Assembly (NCBI GenBank): GCA_023251515.1
Contig: JAHEYQ010000025.1
Span: 1-62,523 of the forward strand
DNA: 62,523 nt
Direction: 5' to 3'
Source: Bacteroidales bacterium
GTDB lineage: Bacteria; Bacteroidota; Bacteroidia; Bacteroidales; JACABE01
Of the stretch, positions 16,091 to 25,799 are shown piece after piece; the first letter of the stretch is position 1; each line of letters starts with the position of its first letter. The notes under the pieces were generated by a model. That model made no database searches. It was given only the letters and a program-made list of their open reading frames with translations, and was not told the origin of the DNA. Made by a program: the position numbers and the translations under genes.

Positions 16091-17758
16091 ATGATTCATT
16101 TGAATAAATTTAAAACTCATTTATTAATAATCGCGTTTTTATGCATTGGTTTTGTTTCTAATGCTCAAAAAAACAACGATTTTGAAATTTCTAAAAATCT
16201 TGAAATTTTCACAACCTTATATCGTCAGCTCCATTTAAATTATGTAGATAATATCAATTCGGGTGATTTAATGAAAAAAGGAATTGATGCAATGCTTGAT
16301 GATTTAGATCCCTATACTGTTTTTATTCCAGAAGCGGAAATAGAGGATTACAAGCTACTTACAACTGGTCAATATGGTGGTGTTGGTGCTTTGATACATC
16401 AAAATGGCGGATATGTAATTGTTTCTGATCCTTATGAAGGGTTTCCTGCTCAGAAAGCCGGACTTATTCCTGGTGATAAAATTCTGGAAGTTAATAAACA
16501 AAGTGCCAAAGGCAAATCAGTAAGCGATATTAGTGCTATTTTGAAAGGACAACCCGGAACTACTATAACATTGTTAATAGAAAGAGAAGGTGAAGCCAAA
16601 CCAATTGAAAAAACATTGAACAGAGAAGAAATCAAATTACTTAATGTCCCATATTTTGGTGTTGTTGGCAAAAGTACCGGTTATATCAAGTTAACCGGAT
16701 TTACACAGGATGCCGGCAAAGAAGTAAAGGAAGCTTTGCTTAAACTGAAAGAAAAGGATAAAATAACATCATTAATTCTTGATTTAAGAGGCAATGGTGG
16801 TGGTCTGCTTCAGGAAGCTGTAAATATCGTAAATATATTTGTTGATAAAGGCCAGCTTGTAGTAAGTACAAAAGGAAAAGTTGAAGAGCGAAATTTTTCC
16901 CACATGACTACCAATTCTGCTATTGATACTAAAATTCCATTGGTTGTACTAGTTGATAGAGGAAGTGCTTCTGCATCTGAAATCGTTTCAGGTGCAATAC
17001 AAGATTTAGACAGAGGTTTGATTATCGGACAGAAAACATTTGGTAAAGGATTGGTTCAGAATATATTTCCAGTAAGTTACAATTCGCAGGTAAAAATTAC
17101 AATAGCCAAATATTATATTCCAAGTGGCAGATGTATTCAGGCTATCGATTATTCGCATAAAAGCGAAGATGGTAGTGCTGATAAAATTCCGGATTCTTTA
17201 AAAACTGCTTTTAAAACCAAAAATGGAAGGACTGTTTATGATGGTGGTGGAATTGAACCTGATGTGGCACTTGAACCAGAAAAACTTAGCAATATTTCTG
17301 CCAGCTTAATTACTAAATATCATATTTTTAATTACGCAAACTATTTTAAAAGAAGTCATGCTACAATTGAATCTGCTAAGGAATTTAAAATTACTGATGC
17401 TATTTATGAGGATTTTGTAAAATATCTTTCCGGTAAAGAATATGATTATACAACCAAAAGCGAAAAGAATTTACAAGATTTAAAAGCTACGGCCGAAAAA
17501 GAAAACTATTTTGATGCTATAAAGACCGAATATCAGGCATTAAAAGATAAGTTGATGCATGATAAAAACGATGATTTATTAAAAAACAAAGATGAAATTA
17601 AATTGCTTTTGAAAGATGAAATAACAAGCAGATATTATTATCAAAAAGGGAGAATAGAATCTTCATTAGTTGATGATAAAGAGATAGTTAAAGCAATTGA
17701 CGTTATGTCTGACCAAACACTTTACAACAAAAAACTTGTTGAAATGTCTAAAAAATAA
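16091..17758 (+). CDS. S41-family carboxy-terminal processing peptidase
   Basis: This 555-residue protein has a signal peptide ending near SNAQ. An S41 N-terminal helical segment (MLDDLDPYTVFI) is followed by a PDZ domain at about residues 95-170 (YGGVGALI, AGLIPGDKILEVN). The catalytic core comes next, with LDLRGNGGG and GSASASEI. The nucleophile is Ser294 and the base Lys319 in TFGKG, with Gln323 four residues later, the geometry seen in Prc/CtpA. A C-terminal helical region extends beyond the core. Such proteases trim periplasmic proteins at their C-termini. It sits between yidD and the O-antigen ligase-like gene on the same strand, with short spacers and no terminator. Confidence 0.92.
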   Translation: MIHLNKFKTHLLIIAFLCIGFVSNAQKNNDFEISKNLEIFTTLYRQLHLNYVDNINSGDLMKKGIDAMLDDLDPYTVFIPEAEIEDYKLLTTGQYGGVGALIHQNGGYVIVSDPYEGFPAQKAGLIPGDKILEVNKQSAKGKSVSDISAILKGQPGTTITLLIEREGEAKPIEKTLNREEIKLLNVPYFGVVGKSTGYIKLTGFTQDAGKEVKEALLKLKEKDKITSLILDLRGNGGGLLQEAVNIVNIFVDKGQLVVSTKGKVEERNFSHMTTNSAIDTKIPLVVLVDRGSASASEIVSGAIQDLDRGLIIGQKTFGKGLVQNIFPVSYNSQVKITIAKYYIPSGRCIQAIDYSHKSEDGSADKIPDSLKTAFKTKNGRTVYDGGGIEPDVALEPEKLSNISASLITKYHIFNYANYFKRSHATIESAKEFKITDAIYEDFVKYLSGKEYDYTTKSEKNLQDLKATAEKENYFDAIKTEYQALKDKLMHDKNDDLLKNKDEIKLLLKDEITSRYYYQKGRIESSLVDDKEIVKAIDVMSDQTLYNKKLVEMSKK

Positions 17759-17778
17759 TTAATGCTTCAACATACAAA

Positions 17779-19347
17779 ATGCTAACAACTAATTATATAA
17801 CTCGGGAGCGTATCTACCTCTTCGGCTTAATATTATTAGCTGTTGGCATTCCTGTATCGCATATTATAATGAGCATAGCTCAAATTATTTTATTAGCAAA
17901 CTGGCTTTTCGATAAAAATTTACTCAATCATTTAAAAAAATTTTACAATAACAGAGTTGCTTTTATCTTTTCTCTGATTTTTTTAATCCATATTACCGGA
18001 CTTTTTTATACCAGCGATTTTGATTATGCAATAAAGGATCTAAGAACCAAAATACCCCTTATTTTCTTGCCAATTCTGTTCTCTTCGTATAAACCATTAT
18101 CATATAGAAATATTAAAACCATATTGTTTTGGTATGTTATCTCTGTTACTTTTGCAAGTTTTGCTTGCTTTTATGCTTATTTTACAAAGCAAATTTCTGA
18201 TATCAGAGAAATATCAATTTTTATATCTCACATACGTTTTAGTCTTAATATATGTCTGGCTATTTGTATTTTATTTTATTTTTTATTTATAAAAATTAGT
18301 TTTGAAAAGAAAACATATCAATTTATTACACTTCTTATTTTCCTTTGGTTGATAATGTTTATTTTTATTCTTCAATCACTTACGGGTATTCTGATATTTT
18401 TAATTTTAATCTTAGCATACATTCTGTTTCTGATATTTGCATCAAAAAATTTGCTCAATAAAATAATATTAAGCCTTATTTTGATTATATCATTTACAGG
18501 CATATTTTTCTTGATGTTTACCTATTATCATGATTATTTTACAGTTAAAGAAGCCAATTATTCAAATTTAGAAAAAACTACGAAAAGAGGCAATATTTAC
18601 GAACATAATTTTACAACTTATGGCATTGAGAATGGTAACTACATCGGGCTTTATGTATGCAATAAAGAATTGGCTGAAGAGTGGGCAAAAAGAAGCAAAA
18701 TAAATTATGATAGTAATGATGTTAAAAACCAACAAGTTAAAATCACATTGCTTAGATTTCTCAATTCAAAGGGATTAAGAAAAGATGCAGATGGCATAAA
18801 TGCATTGTCTGATAAAGAAATAAATGCAATTGAGAATGGGACTGCCAATTGTTTGTATATGAATGAATTTAGTATAAAATCGAGAATATTCATGATTTTG
18901 TTTGAATTTAATAATTATACCTTATCAGGAACAACCAAAGGGTATTCAATAATTCAACGATATGAACTCTGGAAAGCAGCAATTGGAATAATTAAACAGA
19001 ACTTTTGGATTGGTGTTGGAACGGGAGATATGGTTAATGCATATCAGAATCAGCTCACTATAATGAATTCTGATTTAAAAAATCAAAAAATCAGATCTCA
19101 CAATCAATATCTTTCAATTTTTTCTGCTTTTGGCATTTTGGGTTTGATTATATTTTTATTTTCTTATATTTATCCTGCAATTGTCAGCAAATCATTTAAT
19201 AAATTTCTATTTGTCAGTTTCTTTTTAATTGCAACATTTTCAATGATTAACGAAGATACTATTGAGACCCAAACGGGGGTTACTTTTTTTGCTTTTTTCT
19301 ACTTGCTTTTTTTGTTTCTTAAACCAAACGAAGATCAAATTTCATAA
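17779..19347 (+). CDS. O-antigen ligase/WaaL-like polysaccharide polymerase
   Basis: This 522-residue protein has about ten to twelve transmembrane helices and a large loop from about residue 255 to 385 that is probably periplasmic. The loop ends in the region with Arg and His typical of O-antigen ligases: a GVGTGDM motif and RSHNQYLS just before the helix ILGLIIFLFSYIY. WaaL-type enzymes transfer polysaccharide from undecaprenyl diphosphate to lipid A-core at the periplasmic face. Other members of the family (Wzy) polymerise O units. In T9SS bacteria the ligase-made A-LPS anchors sorting-domain proteins, so a link to the cargo genes in this window is plausible but inferred. Confidence 0.82.
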   Translation: MLTTNYITRERIYLFGLILLAVGIPVSHIIMSIAQIILLANWLFDKNLLNHLKKFYNNRVAFIFSLIFLIHITGLFYTSDFDYAIKDLRTKIPLIFLPILFSSYKPLSYRNIKTILFWYVISVTFASFACFYAYFTKQISDIREISIFISHIRFSLNICLAICILFYFLFIKISFEKKTYQFITLLIFLWLIMFIFILQSLTGILIFLILILAYILFLIFASKNLLNKIILSLILIISFTGIFFLMFTYYHDYFTVKEANYSNLEKTTKRGNIYEHNFTTYGIENGNYIGLYVCNKELAEEWAKRSKINYDSNDVKNQQVKITLLRFLNSKGLRKDADGINALSDKEINAIENGTANCLYMNEFSIKSRIFMILFEFNNYTLSGTTKGYSIIQRYELWKAAIGIIKQNFWIGVGTGDMVNAYQNQLTIMNSDLKNQKIRSHNQYLSIFSAFGILGLIIFLFSYIYPAIVSKSFNKFLFVSFFLIATFSMINEDTIETQTGVTFFAFFYLLFLFLKPNEDQIS

Positions 19348-19350
19348 ATT

Positions 19351-19383
19351 TTTGTTATAGTATTAATTTTATTTGTACTTTTG
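19351..19383 (+). promoter_or_regulatory. -33/-7 promoter for cdd
   Basis: TTTG at 19351-19354 and TACTTTTG at 19376-19383 are spaced by 21 bases. The start codon follows at 19486, so the leader is about 95 bases. Confidence 0.5.
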
Positions 19384-19485
19384 AATTTTATCTGAGTTAA
19401 TTTTGTTTCAGATTATATGTGTTTCTAATATAAATAAAATCTAATAAGATAAAATTACAATCAGAAAAAACTAAAAAAAACTAAA

Positions 19486-19986
19486 ATGGAAAAAAAAGAA
19501 ATACTAATTAAATATGATGTTTTTCAATCAATTGAAGAACTTTCCCCTGAAGATAAAAACTTACTTATCAAAGCAATTGGTGCTGCTCACAATGCTTATG
19601 CACCTTATTCCGGATTTAATGTTGGTGCAGCTATTTTGTTAGAAGATGGTAAAATTGTAACAGGTAATAATCAAGAAAATGCAGCTTATCCCTCCGGATT
19701 ATGTGCTGAAAGAGTTGCATTATTTGCAGCCTCATCTCAAAACCCTGATGCCATAATGAAAACCATTGCTATTACTGCTTATTCTGATGATTTTGACGTT
19801 GATACACCAATTTCGCCATGCGGTGCCTGCCGTCAGGTGATGTCAGAATATGAAAACAAACAAAAACAAGCAATCAGAGTTATATTAATGGGTGCAAAAA
19901 GTAAAATTCATATTGTAGAAAATATTTCAGGATTACTGCCATTTATGTTTCATGCAGATGAATTAAAGCAAAATCACAAAAATTAA
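19486..19986 (+). CDS. cdd: Cytidine deaminase
   Basis: The enzyme deaminates cytidine and deoxycytidine in pyrimidine salvage. The 166-residue protein has the zinc site C73-A-E75 (catalytic Glu75) and the P-C112-G-A-C115-R-Q motif. The substrate segment AYAPYSGFNVGAA comes before and GLLPFMF near the C-terminus. The length fits the tetrameric type with an N-terminal extension common in Bacteroidota. The next gene begins 5 bases after its stop, so the two form one transcript. Confidence 0.95.
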   Translation: MEKKEILIKYDVFQSIEELSPEDKNLLIKAIGAAHNAYAPYSGFNVGAAILLEDGKIVTGNNQENAAYPSGLCAERVALFAASSQNPDAIMKTIAITAYSDDFDVDTPISPCGACRQVMSEYENKQKQAIRVILMGAKSKIHIVENISGLLPFMFHADELKQNHKN

Positions 19987-19991
19987 AATTT

Positions 19992-20861
19992 ATGAAGAAA
20001 AATGTTTTAATTCTATTGTTTCTTTCAATTATCTGTATGTCAATGATAAGCGATAAGAATGCGTATTTGATTTTCGATAAAAACGGAAACTTATCAAAAT
20101 ACGAAAATTTGCTTGAGGCTGCAAAAAATGCTGATATTGTGCTTTTTGGCGAGCTTCATACTAATCCTATTTGTCATTGGCTTGAGATTGAACTTACAAA
20201 AGATTTGTACAAATCTTCGGGCAAGGAAATTGTTTTGGGTGCAGAAATGTTTGAAATTGATAACCAATTGATATTGAATGAGTATTTATCTGGAAGAATT
20301 AAAGAAAATAATTTTGAAGCAGAAGCGAAACTTTGGCCTAATTACAAATCTGATTATAAAGCTTTGATTAATTTTGCAAAAAAGAATAAATTAAATTTTA
20401 TAGCTACCAATGTGCCAAGACGTTATGCAAGTCTGGTTAGCAGATCGGGTTTTGACGTACTTGATTCATTAGCAACTGAGGCCAAAACCTTAATGTGTCC
20501 ATTGCCAATAAAGTACAATGCAGAATTGAATTGCTATAAAGATTTACTGAAATCGGCTGCAATGGGTAAAGATACAGCTCATATAAATATTAATTTACCA
20601 AAAGCTCAGGCACTTAAAGATGCCACAATGGTTTATTCCATTCTGAAAAACTATAAAAAAAATCAATTATTCATACATTTTAATGGAACCTATCATTCTG
20701 AAAAATTTGAAAGTATGGTTTGGTATCTCAAAGAAATGAACCCAAAACTAAAAATACTTACTATTGCAAGTGTTGAACAGGAAGAAATTGAAAATCTGAA
20801 TATAGAAAATCTGAATAAAGCTGATTTTATATTATGTATTCCTGAAAGTATGGATAATTAA
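19992..20861 (+). CDS. ChaN-like (haem-binding uptake/Tiki fold) protein
   Basis: The 289-residue protein has an N-terminal hydrophobic signal (VLILLFLSIICMSM) with a Cys that is not in a clean lipobox. The ChaN pattern follows: VLFGELHTNP around residue 50, LGAEMFEIDNQ, NYKSDYKALI and ATNVPRRYASLV. ChaN proteins bind haem or act in iron-regulated uptake, and the superfamily also includes Tiki-type proteases, so the exact role is open. It follows cdd with a 5-base gap. Confidence 0.75.
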   Translation: MKKNVLILLFLSIICMSMISDKNAYLIFDKNGNLSKYENLLEAAKNADIVLFGELHTNPICHWLEIELTKDLYKSSGKEIVLGAEMFEIDNQLILNEYLSGRIKENNFEAEAKLWPNYKSDYKALINFAKKNKLNFIATNVPRRYASLVSRSGFDVLDSLATEAKTLMCPLPIKYNAELNCYKDLLKSAAMGKDTAHININLPKAQALKDATMVYSILKNYKKNQLFIHFNGTYHSEKFESMVWYLKEMNPKLKILTIASVEQEEIENLNIENLNKADFILCIPESMDN

Positions 20862-21233
20862 GCGGTTTATCGGTTTTCTGAAAATAAACTTATAACAGAA
20901 TTTATTAACTCTTTTTAATCTCTTTATTGTTTAATTTTTACGTCGCTTGTGGAGGGTAGTTTAATTAAACTTGTATTGCCATTTTTTCTGTTTTTGAAAT
21001 ATGGAGAAAATATAAAAACAGGCCATTTTTCCGGCTACTTATACTATCGTTTTAGCTTGGATTGTATTGTTTCTTGTCTATCAAACAAGCAGAATATTCT
21101 TTTGAAAACTTTTGAAAACTCAATTTACAGCTTTATATTATAAGTAATTTTACACCATTTTTATTGATATTTATCATTGTATATAAATAATCTGTTTAAT
21201 TGACAGATAATCTTGATTATAACAAATCATACA

Positions 21234-21259
21234 AAATACATCTAGATATATCGATGTAT
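21234..21259. promoter_or_regulatory. Putative operator overlapping the -33 region of the sulfur operon
   Basis: AATACATC (21234-21241) and GATGTATT (21252-21259) form a perfect 8-bp inverted repeat with a 10-base spacer that itself contains the palindrome GATATATC. The centre at 21246-21247 falls about 26 bases before the -7 element, where a repressor would block RNA polymerase. Confidence 0.5.
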
Positions 21260-21271
21260 TATTAGTTTTAT

Positions 21272-21279
21272 TATCTTTG
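21272..21279 (+). promoter_or_regulatory. -7 promoter element of the sulfur operon
   Basis: TATCTTTG fits TAnnTTTG and ends 13 bases before the ATG at 21292. The transcript start would fall around 21286, so the frame's upstream TTG at 21277 cannot be the start and the leader is very short. Confidence 0.6.
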
Positions 21280-21291
21280 TTGCTCAAATCA

Positions 21292-23511
21292 ATGAAAATG
21301 CAAAGACGAGAATTTCTAAAAATATCAGCACTGCTAACCGGCGGTCTGGCTATATCGGGAACCATTTTTGAAGAATTGCTGGCAATGTCAGATGAAGACC
21401 TGAAAGCAAAATTTGGTGTATATCCAACCTATTGCGAAATCTGTTTCTGGCAATGTGCCGGTTGGACTCATGTTAATAAGGATGGCGTTATACAGAAAAT
21501 AACAGGTAATGATAAAGACCCTCACTGTAACGGACGTTTATGTCCAAGAGGAACCGGTGGAATCGGTTCATATTTCGACAAAGACAGATTAAAAACACCT
21601 CTGATTCGAGTAAATGAAAGAGGTCAGCAAAAGTTCAGAGAAGCCAGCTGGGAAGAAGCTTTTGATTTGATAGAAAAAAAAATGAAGGACATTTCGGTAA
21701 AATATGGCCCTGAAAGCATCGCTTTATTTCATCATGGCAGTGGAGGGAAATATTTTACCAATCTTGTAAAAGCTTTTGGTTCCGATAATATTGCCAAACC
21801 TTCATTTGCTCAATGTATGGGTCCTCGTGAAGTAGCTTTTGCAAATACTTTCGGCACAGGTTTAAGCTCTCCTGAACCACTTGACATCAGAGACAGCAAA
21901 TGTCTGGTACTGATTGGTTCGCATCTGGGTGAAAATATGCACAATGCACAGGTTCAGGAAATGAGCGATGCTATTGATAAAGGTGCTACTATTATAACGG
22001 TTGACCCTCGTTTTTCGACTGCTGCAAGCAAATCGAAACATTGGTTACCTATAAAACCGGCAACTGATATTGCACTGCTTTTGAGTTGGATAAATGTAAT
22101 TATTAACAATGAATGGTACGACAAACAATTCGTAGAAACAAACTGCGATGGTTTTGAACAACTAAAACAACATGTTCAAGCGTTTACTCCGGAATGGGCT
22201 TATGGCATTACCACAATTAAACCGGAAGTTATAGTTAAGACTGCCAAAGAAATGCACGATGCGAGCCCATCGGTAATTATACATCCGGGACGACATACTA
22301 CCTGGTATGGTGATGATACACAACGTCTGCGTGCTGTAGCTATTTTAAATGCAATACTAGGTAACTGGGGGCAAAGAGGTGGTTTCTATATTCCTGAAAA
22401 AGCAGAAGTTCCGCATTTTCATTTACCTGAATTTCCTAAACCTAAATGGACATGGAAAGATACAACCGGAGGTAAATACAATCTGGTAGATTTAGGTTTA
22501 TCGAATGCTATTGTTGATGCAAGTATTCCAACCAAAGATTCTGATAAAACCAAACAAGTAAAAGGATGGTTTGTAGTAGGAACCAATCTGATTAATACTT
22601 TACCAAATACAAAACGCACCTTAGAAGCCATACAACATCTTGATTTATTGGTTGCTGTAGATACCATGCCTATGGAAATCACAGGATGGGCCGATGTGGT
22701 TTTACCTGAATGTACTTATCTGGAACGTTTTGATTCGTTGAGAGTAAGCCAGAACAGAGAAGCCAATATTTCGTTACGTATGCCTGCTGTAAAACCCATG
22801 TACAATACCAAACCAGCCTGGTGGATGGCAAGGGAACTGGGTTTAAGACTGGGTTTAAAAGCTTATTTCCCATTCAAAACACAGGAAGAAGAACTCGATT
22901 GGGAATTAAAAGAAATAGGTTCTTCGCTTAAAGAAATGAAAAAAGAAGGTGTAAAAATTGTATCTAAACCCGAACATGAATTATATATTCCAAAAGGTTC
23001 TAAATTTGAATTCAATACCGATTCGGGCAAAATACAATTATATTCTGCTGCCATAGAAGCTGAAGGTTTTAGTCCACTACCTGTTTACACAGCACATCCT
23101 GAACCTGAAGAAGGCTTTTATAGATTGAATTACGGTCGTGCTCCAATGCATACTTTCAGCCGTACAGCCAATAATCCGAATCTTACTGATTTGATGGACG
23201 AAAATTTATTATGGGTAAATCCGAAAATTGCTAAAATATGGGATTTGAAAGAAAATCAATTGGTAAAACTCAAAAATCAGGATGGTGTGGTTTCCACTTT
23301 TGCCATAAAAGTAAGAATTACAGAACGTATCCGTCATGACTCAGTATATATGGTTCATGGTTTCGGACATGCAGATGCACGTCTTACACAAGCATTCGGC
23401 AGAGGTGTTTCCGATACGGAAATGATTACCAACGTTATGCTCGATCCTATTATGGGTGGAACCGGAATGAGAGGCAATTTTGTAACTTTTGTTACCGATG
23501 TAAATGCTTAA
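21292..23511 (+). CDS. Psr/Phs-type molybdopterin oxidoreductase, catalytic subunit
   Basis: This is a DMSO-reductase-family enzyme of about 739 residues from the ATG at 21292. It has a twin-arginine signal (QRREFLKIS), so it is exported folded to the periplasm. A [4Fe-4S] site is formed by C48-x2-C51-x3-C55 and C84 in LCPRG. Cys175 in SFAQCMGPRE is the likely molybdenum ligand, the cysteine type of polysulfide and thiosulfate reductases. Further cofactor segments include LIGSHLGENMHN and DPRFSTAA, and a C-terminal molydopterin-binding domain begins around residue 610. Polysulfide, thiosulfate or another oxyanion such as arsenate could be the substrate; the operon partners favour a sulfur compound. 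The next two genes supply its electron-transfer and membrane subunits. Confidence 0.87.
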   Translation: MKMQRREFLKISALLTGGLAISGTIFEELLAMSDEDLKAKFGVYPTYCEICFWQCAGWTHVNKDGVIQKITGNDKDPHCNGRLCPRGTGGIGSYFDKDRLKTPLIRVNERGQQKFREASWEEAFDLIEKKMKDISVKYGPESIALFHHGSGGKYFTNLVKAFGSDNIAKPSFAQCMGPREVAFANTFGTGLSSPEPLDIRDSKCLVLIGSHLGENMHNAQVQEMSDAIDKGATIITVDPRFSTAASKSKHWLPIKPATDIALLLSWINVIINNEWYDKQFVETNCDGFEQLKQHVQAFTPEWAYGITTIKPEVIVKTAKEMHDASPSVIIHPGRHTTWYGDDTQRLRAVAILNAILGNWGQRGGFYIPEKAEVPHFHLPEFPKPKWTWKDTTGGKYNLVDLGLSNAIVDASIPTKDSDKTKQVKGWFVVGTNLINTLPNTKRTLEAIQHLDLLVAVDTMPMEITGWADVVLPECTYLERFDSLRVSQNREANISLRMPAVKPMYNTKPAWWMARELGLRLGLKAYFPFKTQEEELDWELKEIGSSLKEMKKEGVKIVSKPEHELYIPKGSKFEFNTDSGKIQLYSAAIEAEGFSPLPVYTAHPEPEEGFYRLNYGRAPMHTFSRTANNPNLTDLMDENLLWVNPKIAKIWDLKENQLVKLKNQDGVVSTFAIKVRITERIRHDSVYMVHGFGHADARLTQAFGRGVSDTEMITNVMLDPIMGGTGMRGNFVTFVTDVNA

Positions 23512-23570
23512 TGATAAAGCAGAAAAATAAGTTTAGTTATCAGTATTTTTTAAAATAAAAAGAAAAGATT

Positions 23571-24104
23571 ATGCGATATGCAATGGCAATTGATACCTTA
23601 AAATGTGTGGGATGCAGCGACTGTGTGGTGGCATGTCAGACCGAAAACAATGTTCCTATAGGATATTGCCGCGATTGGGTAGTAGAAGTTACCGAAGGAA
23701 CTTATCCTCAGCTTGCTTTGGAAAACCGTTCGGAACGTTGCTGCCACTGCGAAAATGCTGCCTGCGTAAGATGTTGCCCCACAGGTGCCAGTCATAAAGA
23801 GGAGGGTGGAATTGTAGTAGTTACACACGAAAAATGTATAGGCTGTGCTGCCTGTATCCAATCATGCCCCTATGATGCCCGATATACACATCCGGATGGT
23901 TATGTTGACAAGTGCACTTTTTGTCTGCATAGGGTTAATGAAGGTTTAAAGCCAGCCTGTGTTTCGGTTTGCCCTACCAAATGTATGTATTTTGGCGATC
24001 TGGATAATCCTGAAAGTGAAATTTCAAAGGTTTTAAAAAACAGAAAATGGAAATTGCTTATTCCTGAAGCAGGTACAGACCCTAAGTTGTATTTTCTGGT
24101 ATAA
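23571..24104 (+). CDS. Psr/Phs-type four-cluster ferredoxin subunit
   Basis: The 177-residue protein contains 16 or more cysteines in the arrangement of PsrB/DmsB/NrfC subunits, which hold four [4Fe-4S] clusters. The groups are C12-x2-C15-x2-C18-x3-C22, CCHCENAACVRCCP, CIGCAACIQSCP and CTFC with a late CVSVCPTKC. It has no signal peptide, so it would be carried to the periplasm with the twin-arginine subunit. It passes electrons between the membrane subunit (next gene) and the molybdenum subunit (previous gene). Confidence 0.9.
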   Translation: MRYAMAIDTLKCVGCSDCVVACQTENNVPIGYCRDWVVEVTEGTYPQLALENRSERCCHCENAACVRCCPTGASHKEEGGIVVVTHEKCIGCAACIQSCPYDARYTHPDGYVDKCTFCLHRVNEGLKPACVSVCPTKCMYFGDLDNPESEISKVLKNRKWKLLIPEAGTDPKLYFLV

Positions 24105-24149
24105 TTAGCTAAGATTCTGAATTCATTTATTTAAAAATAAAAATATTTT

Positions 24150-25163
24150 ATGAGAGAAGAAATTATTATCAGCGGAAGAATGAATAAAGGCGTAGATCCT
24201 ATTCTCCATGCATGGGGCTGGGAAATTGCTGTTTATCTTTTTTTGGGTGGATTGGCTGCCGGGCTTTTGATTTATGCCGGATTTTACGCCATCAGAAATA
24301 AAGAAAAAAACTTCTTTACAGCTCTGAAAATTGCACCTATGTTTGTGCCCTTTTTCCTGATTGTTGGCTTAATGGCTTTGTTTATTGATTTGCACCACAA
24401 ATTGTATTTCTGGCGACTTTATACCACCATTCATCTCAACTCACCTATGTCGTGGGGTGCATGGACGCTTTTGGTTATTACACCTTTATCAATAATATAT
24501 GCGGTTTTAAATCTGAAAACAGTTTTTCCTCAGTTCAACTTTTCTAATAAATATATTCAATACCTTTCTTTCACTATTGAAAAAACTGAAGACAAAACAA
24601 TAAACTGGAACTGGAAATTCAAATGGATGCGTGATCTGGAAACTTTTCTGAATAAAAAGAAGCTGATATTGATGTGGGCTTTACTGATATATGGCATTAT
24701 TCTGGGGATTTATACCGGTATTTTATTGTCGGCTTTCAATGCCCGCCCTTTCTGGAATACTTCTGTTTTGGGGATGTTGTTTCTGGTTTCGGGGCTTTCT
24801 ACAGCGGCTGCTTTTATTATGCTGATTTCGAAAGATCATGAAGAAATAAAATGGTTCAGCAAAATAGATCTGGCTATGATTGGTATCGAACTGTTTCTGA
24901 TAATCCACATGTTTATGGGATTTCTGGCAAGTACTCAAGTTCAGATAGAAGCAGCCAGAATGTTTCTGGGTGGACAATATACTTTTGTTTTCTGGGGTAT
25001 GGTAGTTTTTATGGGATTATTGCTACCTGCCTTACTCGAAATAATGGAACTACGTGGCTATAAAATAAATCACAGATTTGCTGCTGTATTAATCTTATTA
25101 GGAGGTTTTATCCTGAGATTTGTAATTGTTTATGCCGGACAAAGCAGCAGATATCTTTATTAA
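24150..25163 (+). CDS. NrfD/PsrC-type membrane quinol subunit
   Basis: The 337-residue protein has eight or nine transmembrane helices. The N-terminus contains HAWGWEIAVYLFLGGLAAG, a hallmark of the NrfD/PsrC family. Later come FIDLHHKLYFWRLYTTIHLNSPMSWGAW, with conserved His and Asp residues near the quinone site, and a final helix with GGFILRFVIVYAGQ. The subunit anchors the complex and exchanges electrons with menaquinone. Which direction the complex runs in the cell, sulfur reduction or oxidation, cannot be told from sequence. Confidence 0.88.
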   Translation: MREEIIISGRMNKGVDPILHAWGWEIAVYLFLGGLAAGLLIYAGFYAIRNKEKNFFTALKIAPMFVPFFLIVGLMALFIDLHHKLYFWRLYTTIHLNSPMSWGAWTLLVITPLSIIYAVLNLKTVFPQFNFSNKYIQYLSFTIEKTEDKTINWNWKFKWMRDLETFLNKKKLILMWALLIYGIILGIYTGILLSAFNARPFWNTSVLGMLFLVSGLSTAAAFIMLISKDHEEIKWFSKIDLAMIGIELFLIIHMFMGFLASTQVQIEAARMFLGGQYTFVFWGMVVFMGLLLPALLEIMELRGYKINHRFAAVLILLGGFILRFVIVYAGQSSRYLY

Positions 25164-25205
25164 TTAATCAGAAAAATACATTCATAATAATAAAACATTT
25201 AAGAT

Positions 25206-25742
25206 ATGGATTCAACAAATAATACATTGAAAAGAACAGCTAAACCTTATATCAATCCTTATATTGGTGGAGTTTTGCTTGGTTTGGTTTTATTGTCGGC
25301 TTTTTTTATTGCCGGCGAAGGATTGGGTGCCAGTGGTGCTTTTAAAAATGCCATTTCGTTTTGCGTTTCTCCAATTACCAAAGGAACTGATGGCAGTTTT
25401 TTTGGAAACACCTATAAATCATTAATGGAAGATCATTCCAAATGGTGGATAGTAATTGAAGTTCTGGGAGTTCTGATAGGTGGCTTTTTATCGGGAGCTT
25501 TTTCGGGACGTTTGAAACTTAAAGTAGAGCACAGTCCTAAAATTACAGCTAAACGTCGTTTGATTTTTGCACTTCTTGGTGGTATTTTCTTTGGTTTCGG
25601 TTCGCAGTTTGGCAGAGGTTGTACCAGTGGTGCCGCTTTGTCGGGCATGGCAAGTTTTTCTGTTGCAGGTTTCCTTACCATGATGTTTATTTTCGGAACA
25701 GGTTATGCTGTGGCTTACATCTTCAGAAAAAACTGGATATAA
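25206..25742 (+). CDS. YeeE/YedE-family half transporter, first of a pair
   Basis: The 178-residue membrane protein has about four or five helices and the family signature FGSQFGRGCTSGAALSGMA, with a Cys used in sulfur-compound passage in YeeE/TsuA proteins. Full-length YeeE carries two such halves in one chain, and here they are separate genes. This arrangement resembles the PmpA/PmpB pair of BigR-controlled sulfide-detoxification operons. The gene follows the PsrC-like gene by 42 bases and precedes its partner by 57 bases. Confidence 0.83.
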   Translation: MDSTNNTLKRTAKPYINPYIGGVLLGLVLLSAFFIAGEGLGASGAFKNAISFCVSPITKGTDGSFFGNTYKSLMEDHSKWWIVIEVLGVLIGGFLSGAFSGRLKLKVEHSPKITAKRRLIFALLGGIFFGFGSQFGRGCTSGAALSGMASFSVAGFLTMMFIFGTGYAVAYIFRKNWI

Positions 25743-25799
25743 TACGGACTTCTAAAAATAAATAATTAAAAAGTATCAACATTTCAAATAAAAAATATT

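Larger units (their letters stand above)
20862..21291. other. Intergenic region upstream of the sulfur operon
   Basis: This 430-bp stretch has no convincing gene. A 64-codon frame at 20949-21143 shows no recognisable motif. A 10-bp tandem direct repeat TTTTGAAAAC occurs at 21101-21120. The right end holds an inverted repeat and a -7 element that belong to the sulfur operon. No terminator hairpin is seen after the ChaN-like gene. Confidence 0.6.

Noticed and set aside
20949..21143. 64-codon frame before the sulfur operon
   Set aside because: It has no promoter, no recognisable motif and a composition like random AT-rich sequence.
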